Assembly (NCBI GenBank): GCA_027307335.1
Contig: DAHUXD010000044.1
Location: forward strand, 62,001 to 126,000
Source: Acidobacteriota bacterium
GTDB lineage: Bacteria; Acidobacteriota; Thermoanaerobaculia; UBA5066; Gp7-AA6
Direction of reading: 5' to 3'
Length of the DNA stretch: 64,000 bases
Part shown: positions 50,080-58,087 of the stretch, one piece after another
How the letters are laid out: each line of letters begins with the position of its first letter
How positions within the stretch are numbered: the stretch's first letter is position 1
Program-made: the position numbers and the translations under genes
Notes under the pieces: generated by a model
Databases searched by the model: none
Seen by the model: the letters and a program-made list of their open reading frames with translations, nothing else
Told to the model about the DNA's origin: nothing

Positions 50080-50559
50080 CTAGTCCGCCTTCGCCTGTGT
50101 CTGGTTCATCGTGTCGAAGAGGAACGACACGGTCGCGTCCACCTCGCTCTGCGTGCCCGTCCCCTGGGCCGCCACCGTCGTGGGCGTCACGTTCGTGAAC
50201 TCCCAGCGCACGAGGATCGTTCCGTCGGAGGTCCGCACGACGAGGGCCACCGCGTGGGAGACCGGCGCCCCCGAGTTGGTCGCGCTGTTGATCCAGTCCT
50301 GCATGCGGTTGAGGCCCTTCTGCGTCACCTGCACCGCCAGGATCCGCTGGTCGGGCGTGTAGGCGAGGTCGAGCTGCCGCGAATCGGCGCGCGACACCGT
50401 GCTGTGATTGAAGGTCACCTGATAGCCGATGACGCCCGCCGTCAGGACGCCGTCGACGAAGAACTGGTAGCTCGCCTCGCGAGGATCGACCGACTGCGCC
50501 GAGAGCCTCGCCGCCGCGAGCGACAGGACGAGGACGAGTAGGGTCCGGACACGGGCCAT
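50080..50559 (-). CDS. Exported protein resembling phage tail-tube (gp19-like)
   Basis: 159 residues: Sec signal (MARVRTLLVLVLSLAAARLSA) and a domain of about 130 residues. The arrangement is YQFFVDGVLTAGVIGYQVTFN, RQLDLAYTPDQRILAVQVTQKG, LNRMQDWINSATNSGAPVSHAVALVV, DGTILVRWEFTNVTP and SEVDATVSFLF. This parallels the order of elements in T4 gp19/contractile-tail tube proteins: an FxVxxDG start, a xxLKRG-type strand, a helix with xxWxN, then an RWxFxN strand. Tail tube proteins normally lack signal peptides, so export is unexpected. Call based on pattern only; a related all-beta secreted protein is the alternative. Single gene. Confidence 0.45.
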   Translation of the reverse strand: MARVRTLLVLVLSLAAARLSAQSVDPREASYQFFVDGVLTAGVIGYQVTFNHSTVSRADSRQLDLAYTPDQRILAVQVTQKGLNRMQDWINSATNSGAPVSHAVALVVRTSDGTILVRWEFTNVTPTTVAAQGTGTQSEVDATVSFLFDTMNQTQAKAD

Positions 50560-50670
50560 CGATGTTCCTCCCCAAGTGATACGGACGGCGCGAGACTAGC
50601 ATTTCGCGGGGCCGGCGCCGCCAAAAAGCCCGCCCGCCCCGACTGCGGTTTTTCCCGGGTGTCCATGCCC

Positions 50671-50699
50671 TTGAATTCACTGCACGAAAGTCGTACAAC
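50671..50699 (+). promoter_or_regulatory. Promoter for the DUF1326 gene
   Basis: TTGAAT (50671-50676), a 17-base spacer, TACAAC (50694-50699); four of six matches in each box. The ATG is about 80 bases further on, with GGAGG just upstream. Confidence 0.5.
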
Positions 50700-50779
50700 A
50701 TCCCACCCATGGGCGCTCCCGACGCCCCTCTCCCCCGTCCTTCGGAACCATCACCGGTTCCTTTCCAGAGGAGGAATGC

Positions 50780-51526
50780 ATGAGCCTGAAGGGAAAGATC
50801 GCCGTCGTGTCGCTCCTGCTCGCGGGCATCGCCATCATCGGCTCCGGAAGAAGCAAGGCGGCCGGAGCCGATCGCGGATCGACCTTCGAGGTCACGGCCG
50901 ACACCATCGAGGGCTGCTCGTGTCCCCTCTTCTGCACGTGCTACTTCGGCCCTTCCGCCGACGAGCACATGTGCCAGGCGAACAACGTCTACAAGTTCCG
51001 CAAGGGAAGCCATTACGGCGACGTCGATCTCTCCGACCAGATCGTCTGGATCAACCTCGACCTCGGCGGGGAGTGGCACAAGGCGCCGGGACCCGGGATG
51101 CCGCTGGCGTGGGCGCTCGTCACGTTCGACAAGAAGACTTCACCGTCCCAGCGCGATGCGATCCTCAAGGTCATCAACGCCGTCTTCCCGGTGAAGTGGG
51201 GCCAGTTCGGGACGCGCGAGGACTCGCTCACGTTCCAGGACGACGCGACGGCGACGAAGGCGACGATGGCGAGCGGCATGTCCGAGATCTCGATCGACAA
51301 GTCGGCCACGCTGCGCCCGGACAAGAAGGATCCGGTCGTGATCAAGAACCTGCAGTACTGGTTCTCGAACTCGAACGACGGGTTCGTGCTCGGCTACTCG
51401 ACGCACCACTTCAACGGAACGGACCAGTTCCCGAAGTACACGTGGGAGAAGCGCAACGGCTTCACGATTGCGTGGACCGCGAGGGGCGACCTCAAGCCCG
51501 AGGCGGCGAAGGCGTCGATGAAATAG
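50780..51526 (+). CDS. DUF1326-domain exported protein
   Basis: 248 residues. Hydrophobic N-terminus (GKIAVVSLLLAGIAIIGSG), then the DUF1326 signature EGCSCPLFCTCYF with CQANNVYKFRKGSHYGDVDLS and WALVTFDKKTSPSQRDAILKV. The Cys cluster CSCPLFCTC suggests a metal- or redox-active site, but no function is established for the family. A good promoter and GGAGG ribosome site precede it and an intrinsic terminator follows, so it is a monocistronic, well-expressed unit. Confidence 0.8.
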   Translation: MSLKGKIAVVSLLLAGIAIIGSGRSKAAGADRGSTFEVTADTIEGCSCPLFCTCYFGPSADEHMCQANNVYKFRKGSHYGDVDLSDQIVWINLDLGGEWHKAPGPGMPLAWALVTFDKKTSPSQRDAILKVINAVFPVKWGQFGTREDSLTFQDDATATKATMASGMSEISIDKSATLRPDKKDPVVIKNLQYWFSNSNDGFVLGYSTHHFNGTDQFPKYTWEKRNGFTIAWTARGDLKPEAAKASMK

Positions 51527-51548
51527 TCCCGGTCCGCGCCGGAGTCAG

Positions 51549-51576
51549 ACGGGCGGGGGAACCGCCCGTTTTTTTT
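51549..51576 (+). terminator. Intrinsic terminator after the DUF1326 gene
   Basis: ACGGGCGG (51549-51556) pairs with CCGCCCGT (51562-51569) across a 5-base loop, followed by a run of eight T. Classic rho-independent form. Confidence 0.92.
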
Positions 51577-51607
51577 CGAAGCTAGAATTCGCGGCAGGAG
51601 GATCCGC

Positions 51608-52162
51608 TTGACGCCCGACGACATCGCTCCGGAGTTCCGGACGGCCCCGAAGGACTACGCGAAGCCGGCGCCGATCGAGGGCGTGAAGACGCTCCGGCTC
51701 GCGCGCTTCACGGACGACCGCGGCTTCTTCCTCGAGATCTTCCGTTCCCGCGCGAGCGGCGCGGCCGGCCGCGAGCTGGCCGAATTCTTCCAGGGCGTCC
51801 CCGTCGCGCAGATGAACTATTCGGTCGTGGACGCCGAGGGACACATCAAGGGCCTCCACTACCACCTGAAGCAGGACGACATCTGGTTCGTCCCGCCGGG
51901 TTCGAAGGCCAAGTTCGTCCTGTTCGACGTGAGGAAGGCCTCCCCCACCTTCGGAAAGACCCAGGTCCTCGTCGCGGGCGGCGGCATGGACGCGCTCGTG
52001 CGGATCCCCGCCGGCGTCGCGCACGGCTACCGTCCGCTGACGAATCCCTGCGCGCTGCTCTACTTCGTGACGGAGACCTTCGATCCCTCCGCGCCCGACG
52101 AGCTCCGGATCGCGTGGGACCATCCCGCCGTGAAACACCTCTGGGACGTACCGAACGGGTAG
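51608..52162 (+). CDS. dTDP-4-dehydrorhamnose 3,5-epimerase-like protein
   Basis: 184 residues, RmlC-type cupin. Landmarks are TDDRGFFLEIFR (about 35-46), QMNYSVVDAEGHIKGLHYHL with the catalytic His region (about 68-87), WFVPPGSKAKFVLFDVRK and IPAGVAHGYRPL. The start is a TTG with GGAGG six bases upstream. Other dTDP-rhamnose genes (rmlABD) are not adjacent, so it may serve a different nucleotide sugar or work with distant genes. Family certain, substrate not. Confidence 0.82.
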   Translation: MTPDDIAPEFRTAPKDYAKPAPIEGVKTLRLARFTDDRGFFLEIFRSRASGAAGRELAEFFQGVPVAQMNYSVVDAEGHIKGLHYHLKQDDIWFVPPGSKAKFVLFDVRKASPTFGKTQVLVAGGGMDALVRIPAGVAHGYRPLTNPCALLYFVTETFDPSAPDELRIAWDHPAVKHLWDVPNG

Positions 52163-52165
52163 GGC

Positions 52166-52669
52166 TCAGCCCTCGGCGGCGGCCAGCCGCTTCATCGCGC
52201 CCTCTTCGAGAACGTACTGAACCCAGGTCTGGCGCGGCGCCCCGCCGAGCCGGCGGTAGAAGCGCATCGCGTCCACGTTCCAGTCGAGCACGGCCCACTC
52301 CATCCGCAGCGCCCCGCGCGCCACGCCCTCTCGAGCGAGCGCGGCCATGAGGGCGGCGCCGACGCCCCGCGAGCGCACCGCCTCCGTGACCGCGAGGTCC
52401 TCGAGGAAGAGCATCGGGCGGGCGCGGAACGAGGAGCCGATGCCTTCCGAGAAGATCGCCATCCCCTCGATCGCCCCGTCGACCTCGGCGACGAGCGCCT
52501 CGAGGCGCCCCGCGTCGAAGATCATCGCGCCGAGCCGCACGGCCTCGTCATCGTTCGGCGGCGGGAGTTGCTCGAAGGTCGCGAGCTCGCGGTAGATCTC
52601 GAGCATCCGCGGCCAGTCCGTGCGGATCGCCCGCCGCACGCGAACGCCGCGGGCCTGCCCCGACGTCAC
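52166..52669 (-). CDS. GNAT-family N-acetyltransferase
   Basis: 167 residues from a GTG overlapping the upstream gene (GTGA). The acetyl-CoA motif is FLEDLAVTEAVRSRGVGAALMAALA, followed by ALRMEWAVLDWNVDAMRFYRRLGG. TFEQLPPPNDDEAVRL resembles the spermidine/diamine acetyltransferase group (the FEQL..P start), so a polyamine or thialysine substrate is possible. Coupled to the secreted protein gene. Its stop lies 3 bases from the convergent RmlC-like gene. Confidence 0.82.
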   Translation of the reverse strand: MTSGQARGVRVRRAIRTDWPRMLEIYRELATFEQLPPPNDDEAVRLGAMIFDAGRLEALVAEVDGAIEGMAIFSEGIGSSFRARPMLFLEDLAVTEAVRSRGVGAALMAALAREGVARGALRMEWAVLDWNVDAMRFYRRLGGAPRQTWVQYVLEEGAMKRLAAAEG

Positions 52670-53199
52670 TTGGCGGCCGCGACCTTCGCGAAGTCCACGT
52701 GCGAGAGCAGCTTGATGGCCGTGTCGCGGTCCACGTTGGCGCCCTGCCCGAGCACGAGCCGAGAGGGCAGCACGAGGACGGTGACGAGGGTCGTCGGGTT
52801 GCCGCTCGAGCGGTCGGTCACGGCGAACGCCTTGTATCCGGCGATCGCGACGTCGCGCGCCTCGACGTTCGGGTGGGTCGCCGCCTCGGCCACGGCCTTC
52901 TGGATGACGGGCTCGAGGTTCTTGTCCTTGCCGTAGTCCTGCACGACCAACTGGAACTGGCGCGTCACGGTCGAGCTCTCGATCCGCTGGAAGAATCGGG
53001 TGACCTGCGTGAACACGCCCATCTCGTTCTGGTCCGTGTCCGGGAGCGGATCGGTCGGCGCGGCCTGATATCCCGGGAGCTCCTTCGGCAGCCCGTCGGC
53101 GAGCGAGAGCGGCCAACCGGTCTTCTTCTCCGGCTTCTCCTGCGCAACGACCGCGAGCGCGGCGCCAGCGAGGAACGCTGCCGCGAAGAATCGGCGCAT
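52666..53199 (-). CDS. Secreted protein of unknown function
   Basis: 177 residues. Signal peptide (MRRFFAAAFLAGAALAVVA) and a mature domain with WPLSLADGLPKELPGYQAAP, VTRFFQRIESSTVTRQFQLVVQDYG, ARDVAIAGYKAFAVTDRSSG and TTLVTVLVLPSRLVLGQGANVD. These are features of small periplasmic proteins with a repeated beta-alpha pattern. No family recognised. First gene of a leftward pair; divergent from the metallopeptidase-like gene, with a TACAAT box in the 54-base gap. Confidence 0.6.
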   Translation of the reverse strand: MRRFFAAAFLAGAALAVVAQEKPEKKTGWPLSLADGLPKELPGYQAAPTDPLPDTDQNEMGVFTQVTRFFQRIESSTVTRQFQLVVQDYGKDKNLEPVIQKAVAEAATHPNVEARDVAIAGYKAFAVTDRSSGNPTTLVTVLVLPSRLVLGQGANVDRDTAIKLLSHVDFAKVAAAK

Positions 53200-53253
53200 G
53201 CCGAAACAGGATAGCGCATTGGTACAATTTCGCGAGACTCGAGCTCCGCTCCC

Positions 53254-54795
53254 GTGAAACAAGCCGATCGTTCGCTCATCCAAGTCTACCGCGACGATCC
53301 CGCCGCGATCGGCGATCGCCTCGCGGCCGTGGCTCCGCCGGCGGCGAACGCGACGGGACCATGGGCCTTTCGCATCCAGGGGCCGGCGCCCGCCGCGGCC
53401 CGCTACGCGCCCGGCACGCCCGAGTTCCTCTACTGGGAGCTCGCCTTCGCCCTCGACCGCGGCAAGCGGATGTGGACGCGCCTGGCGCCGCGGCCGGGAA
53501 CGTGGACCCCCGGGGCCGTTCTTCCCGCGATCCCGGTCGCGGGCGAAGACTTCAACGCCTTCTACGACCGGAAGGCCCTGAACTTCTTCCGCGGCGTGGA
53601 CCCGAAGACGAAGGCCGCCGTCTACTCCGGCGAGAGCCCCGACGTTTCGACGCACGAGCAGGGCCACGCCATCCTCGACGCGCTGCGCCCGGATCTCTGG
53701 GACGCGCCGCACTTCGAGGTCGCCGCGTTCCACGAGGCCTTCGGCGATCTCGCCGCGATCTTCGGTGCGCTGACCGAGCCCGTGCTCGATGCGGACGTCA
53801 TCGGCGCGACGCGCGACGACCCGGCGCGCTCGAACCTGGTCTCGCGCCTGGCCGAGCAGCTCGGCAAGGCGGTCCGCGACGCGTACGGTCCGGACGCGGC
53901 GCCTCCCGGCGCGCTCCGGGACGCGGTCAACGCGTTCCGGTACGAGGACCCGACGAAGCTCCCCGATTCGGCGCCGGCGAATTCCCTCTCCGCCGAGCCG
54001 CACTCCTTCTGCCGCGTCATGACGGGCGCCGCATGGGACATCCTGGTCGCCCTCTTCCGCGCGGCGCCCGGGCGCGACCGGGCCGCCGCGCTCGCCGCCG
54101 CGGCGGAGCGGACCGCCCGGATCTGCGTGGCCGCGGCCGACACCGCGCCGTCGGGCGCCGACTTCTTCGGCCGCGTGGCGCGACGCCTCGTGCGCGAGAC
54201 GGCGGCGCGCGAGGGAGCCGCGGCCGCGCACACCGTCGGCGAGCTCCTCGTGAAGCGCCTGCTCCTCGACGGCCCCGACGTGCCGGCGGAGCTGTCGCCC
54301 GACGAGGACCCGCAACTCTCCGTGCCTCCGGACGACCCCACCGGGAACGTCGCGCTCGCCCGCGCGGTCGCGGCGCGGCTGCCGGGCACCGAGGGCGCCC
54401 TCCTCGCGCGGGGCACGCGCGGCGCGCTCCCCGAGCAGGCCGCGGGCCTGCGCGTGCTGCGCGGACGGTGGCGCCGCGATCTCCGGCTGCGCGGACGGGA
54501 GTACGGCCCCGCCGACGGCGCCTGCGTCGAGATCGCGGACGGCTTCGCGCTCGGCTTCGACGGCGGCGGTTTCCTGCGCGCGTCGCGCGTGCACCCGGTC
54601 GAGGACCGCGACGTCGAGGACGCGAAGGCCTTCGTCCGATTCCTCGTGCGGCGGCGCCGCGTCGCGGAGGTCGCCGGCTTCGCCCCGGACTCCCTCGCGC
54701 TCGCCCGAGAGCGGAAGACGCACGCCGTGGTTCGCGATCCGGACGGCGTGCGGCGTTTGAAGAGAATCTGGATCGCTCGACGGGAGGTGTCGTGA
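53254..54795 (+). CDS. Thermolysin-clan-like metallopeptidase homologue
   Basis: 513 residues from a GTG. No signal peptide is obvious. HEQGH at 134-138 and the second motif EAFGD at 161-165 lie 22 residues apart, as in gluzincins (HEXXH with EXXXD, as in thermolysin and fungalysin), so a zinc peptidase fold is likely. Upstream, EDFNAFYDRKALNFF resembles the region leading into the active site of M4/M36 proteins. The C-terminal 170 residues look like an unrelated appended domain (LRVLRGRWRRDLRLRGREYG). Whether it is active as a protease is not certain. Translationally coupled (GTGA) to a lipoprotein gene. Confidence 0.6.
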   Translation: MKQADRSLIQVYRDDPAAIGDRLAAVAPPAANATGPWAFRIQGPAPAAARYAPGTPEFLYWELAFALDRGKRMWTRLAPRPGTWTPGAVLPAIPVAGEDFNAFYDRKALNFFRGVDPKTKAAVYSGESPDVSTHEQGHAILDALRPDLWDAPHFEVAAFHEAFGDLAAIFGALTEPVLDADVIGATRDDPARSNLVSRLAEQLGKAVRDAYGPDAAPPGALRDAVNAFRYEDPTKLPDSAPANSLSAEPHSFCRVMTGAAWDILVALFRAAPGRDRAAALAAAAERTARICVAAADTAPSGADFFGRVARRLVRETAAREGAAAAHTVGELLVKRLLLDGPDVPAELSPDEDPQLSVPPDDPTGNVALARAVAARLPGTEGALLARGTRGALPEQAAGLRVLRGRWRRDLRLRGREYGPADGACVEIADGFALGFDGGGFLRASRVHPVEDRDVEDAKAFVRFLVRRRRVAEVAGFAPDSLALARERKTHAVVRDPDGVRRLKRIWIARREVS

Positions 54796-55403
54796 GGAGA
54801 CTCGCTGCCGTCCTCGTTCTCGTCGTCGGCGCTCTCGCCGTGCGCTGCGCCTCCGCGCCTCCCGCCGAAGCGTCGCATCCCGCCGACACGATCGCTCCGG
54901 CCGACTTCGTCGCCGCGGTCGCCGACGTCGCGGCCGGACGCAATCCCGCCGCCGCGGAGGCGGGCCTCGTCCTGAAGCGCATCGAGTTCCACCTCACGGT
55001 GGGCACCGAGACGAAGATGGGCGCCAAGGTGGAGATCCTGCTGCTCGACGCCGAGGCCTCGCGCTCGGCCGAGACCTCGTTCGTCCAGGAGCTCACGCTC
55101 GAGATCCCGGCGGCGGGCGCGCACCGGATCGCGCCGGCACCGACCGTGGCCGGCGTGCGCGAGTTCGTCGACGCCGCGATGAACACGGCGCGGGACCTCG
55201 CGCGGGCCGCCTCGGCCGCCGGGATGCCGCAGCGGCTGACGTCGGTCGAGCTGACCGCGAAGATCACGCGCTCGAAGAAGGCGGGCGGCGGAATCTCGGC
55301 CGAGATCCCCGCCTGGGTGCGCCCGTCGATCGGCGCCGACGTCTCGGCGACGCGGCAGGAGGAAAACACCGTGCGCATGGTGTTCGCGGCGAGCGCCCCC
55401 TGA
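54792..55403 (+). CDS. Lipoprotein resembling trypsin-co-occurring (Trypco2-like) domain
   Basis: 203 residues from a GTG coupled to the metallopeptidase-like gene. The signal ends AVRCASAP, so it is probably a lipoprotein. The mature part has a short helix (PADFVAAVADVAAG) and a beta-hairpin region, AGLVLKRIEFHLTVGTETKMGAKVEILLLDAEA then FVQELTLEIP. This resembles the domain described next to trypsin-like proteases in conflict and secreted systems. A second half repeats the strand pattern (LTSVELTAKITRSKKAGGGISAEIPAWV). The resemblance is by eye and needs profile confirmation. The pairing with a peptidase gene is the strongest contextual support. Confidence 0.45.
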   Translation: MRRLAAVLVLVVGALAVRCASAPPAEASHPADTIAPADFVAAVADVAAGRNPAAAEAGLVLKRIEFHLTVGTETKMGAKVEILLLDAEASRSAETSFVQELTLEIPAAGAHRIAPAPTVAGVREFVDAAMNTARDLARAASAAGMPQRLTSVELTAKITRSKKAGGGISAEIPAWVRPSIGADVSATRQEENTVRMVFAASAP

Positions 55404-55434
55404 AAACAAAAGCGGCCCCTCTCGGGACCGCTTT
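55403..55434 (-). terminator. Intrinsic terminator of the HU gene
   Basis: On the minus strand AAAGCGG/CCGCTTT arms (55434 to 55409) enclose a short stem-loop with one mismatch and are followed by TTTTGTTTT. It starts at the stop of the convergent lipoprotein gene. Confidence 0.75.
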
Positions 55435-55454
55435 CATCTCCTCTGACGAAAAAA

Positions 55455-55754
55455 CTACTTCTTCGCGCCGAGGATCGCGTCCTTCGCCTTCTTCGAGACG
55501 CGGAACTTCACGACGCGCTTCGCGGGAATCTTGATCTCTTCGCCGGTGGCCGGATTGCGGCCCATGCGCGCCTTGCGGTTGACCAGAACGAGCTTGCCGA
55601 CGCCCGGGATCGTGAAGCTGTTCTTCGCTTCCTTGTAGGCGAGCGCCGTCAGGTCATCGAGGAACTGCGTCGCGACCCGCTTCGTCGTTCCCGTGGACTT
55701 CGAGAGGTGATCGGCGATATTGGACTTGGAAAGCGCCTTAGAGCCAGTTGCCAT
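55455..55754 (-). CDS. hup: HU-family DNA-binding protein
   Basis: 99 residues, nucleoid protein, homodimer. Shows KSNIADHLSKSTGTTKRVATQFLDDL, FTIPGVGKLVLVNRKARMGRNPATGEEIKIPAKRVVKFRVSKKAKDAI. RNPATGEEIKIPA is the DNA-bending arm. A 10-residue N-terminal extension (MATGSKALSK) is longer than in enteric HU. Strong A/T-free upstream DNA and an intrinsic terminator define a single-gene unit. Confidence 0.95.
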   Translation of the reverse strand: MATGSKALSKSNIADHLSKSTGTTKRVATQFLDDLTALAYKEAKNSFTIPGVGKLVLVNRKARMGRNPATGEEIKIPAKRVVKFRVSKKAKDAILGAKK

Positions 55755-55885
55755 ATTTCCTACCCCTTTTCTTCTGGAATCGCCCTCACGGGCGTCACAA
55801 ACTGGGGCGTATTCTAGACCCCACGGCGCGCCGCCGCGCAAGAGTATTTTTCGTCGGCGTGCGCGTTTTCGCTCGTCCCAGAGCG

Positions 55886-55891
55886 TATGAT
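55886..55891 (+). promoter_or_regulatory. Possible -10 box for a leaderless lipoprotein transcript
   Basis: TATGAT ends 9 bases before the GTG at 55901. No ribosome site between. Confidence 0.3.
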
Positions 55892-55900
55892 CGCGCGGCC

Positions 55901-57298
55901 GTGGAGGAGCGCTCGAGCCGCCGGCGATTCGCGCTCGCCCTCGCGCTCCTGGTCTCCGCCGGCGCGACGGCGTGCGGACGCTGGGAGGCATCCCGCACCG
56001 CGGACCGGATCCTCGAACGCTTCCGAAAGACGACCGGGGCCAAGCCCTTGGCCGCGAGCGGGATGATGCGGCTCTCCCTGGCCGGGCCGCCGGGGACTTC
56101 GGGCGTCGACGAGATCCGGTGGGAGCCGTTTCGCTACCGCGAGGAGATCCGCTCGGCCGGCCTCGAGACCGCGCGCGGCATCGAGTCGGCGCGCGCCTGG
56201 TATACGGACGGGGACGGCGTCACGCGCGTGGTCTCGGACGAGGTCCTTCGCGAGCTGAAGACCCGCTCGTACTTCTTCCGGCGCGCGTGGCTGTTCGCGG
56301 ACCGCGAGAACGCCTGGCTCGAGCTCGGGCCGGCCGACGGCGAACGCGTCAGCCTGGATTTGACGCCCGAGGGCGGCAACCGCCTCCGCCTCACTTTCTC
56401 GCGCGCCGACGCCCGCCTCCTCGCCGCGAACGCTCCCCGGCTCGTGCTCGACTTCCAGTCGCTCTCCTCCTGGACCGACCGCTCGGACCCGTCCGCGCCC
56501 ATCCGCGTGGCGCTCGCCTGGTCCGGCCTTCCGACCGGGCCGATCGCGGGCGTCACCGTCGGCGGCGGGCGCGCCGTCGTGCCGGAGCCGCCCCGCGACG
56601 TCCCGTTCGAGCGCCGGTCCGGAGCGGTGCTCGTCGACGCCTCGGTCTCGGGCCATCCTGTCCGCCTCGCGATCGACGCGGCCGAGAGGGGGCCCGTCGC
56701 CGTTTCCCCGGCGCTCGCCGACAGCCTCGGCCTGCGCTTCGAGACCGACGCGTGGGGCCGGCCGCTCGCGAAGGGCGTCGCGCTCGAGATCGCGGGCGCG
56801 ACGTGGCCGTCGGTGTGGGTCCGCCGCGACGACGCTCTTCCGGCGGGCGCCGATGCGCGCGCGGGCGCGCCGCTCTTCCGGGAGACGGTCGTCGAGGTCG
56901 ATCCGGCCGCCGGCGTGCTGCGCCTGCGCGACCCGGCGCGCTTCGAGCAGCCCGAGGGCTTCTACCGTGCCGCGATCGACGACGATGGCGACGTTCCGGT
57001 CGCGATCCTCTCGCGCGGCAAGACGAACCTGCGACTCGCGGCGGGGTCGGACACCGGGGCCTTCGCGCTCCGCCTGGCCGCCGCGAGCGCGGAACGCGCC
57101 GACGTCGCCCGCGGAGAGGCGCGCGGCTTCTCGTGGGGACCCGTCCGCCTTCCGACGATGCCCGCGAGCGTGGAGAACCGCGGCTTCTACCCCGAGTGGG
57201 GCGACGACGGGCTTCTCGGTTACCCGCTCCTGCTGCGGTTCCACGCCGTCGTGGACATGCCGCGGCGGTGGATCTACCTCAAGCCGCTCGAGAGATAG
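55901..57298 (+). CDS. Lipoprotein with degenerate retropepsin-like domains
   Basis: 465 residues. Signal ending in GATACG (lipobox). The N-terminal half (DRILERFRKTTGAKPLAASG) is unassigned. Two C-terminal segments look like retroviral-type aspartyl protease lobes. The first is FERRSGAVLVDASVSGHPVRLAIDAAERGPVAVSPALADSLGL, where the catalytic DTG is DAA. The second is NLRLAAGSDTGAFALRLA, with DTG kept, then DGLLGYPLLLRFHAVVDMPRRWIYL as in clan AA proteins. One lobe therefore lacks its Asp; activity is doubtful. Divergent from HU. Confidence 0.5.
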   Translation: MEERSSRRRFALALALLVSAGATACGRWEASRTADRILERFRKTTGAKPLAASGMMRLSLAGPPGTSGVDEIRWEPFRYREEIRSAGLETARGIESARAWYTDGDGVTRVVSDEVLRELKTRSYFFRRAWLFADRENAWLELGPADGERVSLDLTPEGGNRLRLTFSRADARLLAANAPRLVLDFQSLSSWTDRSDPSAPIRVALAWSGLPTGPIAGVTVGGGRAVVPEPPRDVPFERRSGAVLVDASVSGHPVRLAIDAAERGPVAVSPALADSLGLRFETDAWGRPLAKGVALEIAGATWPSVWVRRDDALPAGADARAGAPLFRETVVEVDPAAGVLRLRDPARFEQPEGFYRAAIDDDGDVPVAILSRGKTNLRLAAGSDTGAFALRLAAASAERADVARGEARGFSWGPVRLPTMPASVENRGFYPEWGDDGLLGYPLLLRFHAVVDMPRRWIYLKPLER

Positions 57299-57319
57299 CC
57301 CGCAAAGCGTCCGGACCGG

Positions 57320-57553
57320 CTAACTGACGACTTCCCTCGCGTGGACGAGCGGGATCTCCGTCTCGCAGCGGCCGCACAGGAGATCGACGTCGTCCTCCAG
57401 CCACTCCGGTTCGAGCCGGAGCGAGGACGCGCACGTCGGACACTTCAGCGCCACGAATCCGGGCGCCTCCTTCTCGTACTTGTCGGGAGCGCCGCGTCGC
57501 GCGGCGCCTCCCCGCCGCGCGGGATCGAACGGGACAACGTTGTCGTGCTTCAC
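57320..57553 (-). CDS. Small zinc-ribbon protein
   Basis: 77 residues from a GTG with AGGAGG eight bases upstream. Arg-rich N-terminus (DPARRGGAARRGAPDKYEK) and a ribbon with CPTCASSLRLEP and CGRCETEIPL, so one zinc site. No homologous family recalled; such proteins are often called MJ0042-like or DUF zinc-ribbon. Its start overlaps the stop of the two-helix membrane gene (GTGA). Its stop is close to the convergent lipoprotein gene. Confidence 0.6.
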   Translation of the reverse strand: MKHDNVVPFDPARRGGAARRGAPDKYEKEAPGFVALKCPTCASSLRLEPEWLEDDVDLLCGRCETEIPLVHAREVVS

Positions 57554-57873
57554 CGTCGTTCCTCCTGTCCGAAATGCCGCTCCCCAGCCGAAGCGGCAGG
57601 ACCTTCGAGCGGACGGGCGAGAGACAGCCGGGCGGGACCGCGCCGGGTGCCGCGGCGGACGGCCGCGAGCGCCACCGCGACGACGAAGAGGACCGCGCCG
57701 GTCGTCAGCAGGCTCGCGAACACGGCGCGCACGGGTCGAGGCGCCTCGGCGAGGTCGCGGCCACCGGCGCCCACGACGACTCCCCCGAGGAAGATGCAGA
57801 GGACCGAGACGAGGAGCAGGTTCCGCGGGCGGTCCTCGACGCGGCGCGCGGACTGCGACCACACGAGTTTCAT
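57550..57873 (-). CDS. Small two-helix membrane protein
   Basis: 107 residues. Two hydrophobic helices (LLLVSVLCIFLGGVVVGAGG and VFASLLTTGAVLFVVAVALAAV) separated by a short charged loop, with a basic tail (RRGTRRGPARLSLARPLEG). No family recognised. First gene of a coupled pair with the zinc-ribbon gene, which suggests the two products act together at the membrane (inference). Confidence 0.6.
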   Translation of the reverse strand: MKLVWSQSARRVEDRPRNLLLVSVLCIFLGGVVVGAGGRDLAEAPRPVRAVFASLLTTGAVLFVVAVALAAVRRGTRRGPARLSLARPLEGPAASAGERHFGQEERR

Positions 57874-58087
57874 GAAAGGCGTCCTGAAGCCGGAGGGCCG
57901 GAGGGGCGCGCCCCCCGCCGGGGTGATGCGTTCGGAGCGAGGTCGAATGCCAATCGGCCCTCCGAAGCGTCGGGGCGCCGGCGCTCGATTCGCCGATCCC
58001 GTCCCCGATTTGGACGACCTCATTTTACCCGCGCCCGGCCGGAGCGGCAACGGATTTATGCTTGCGCCGCTCTTTCGAAAGGACGCC

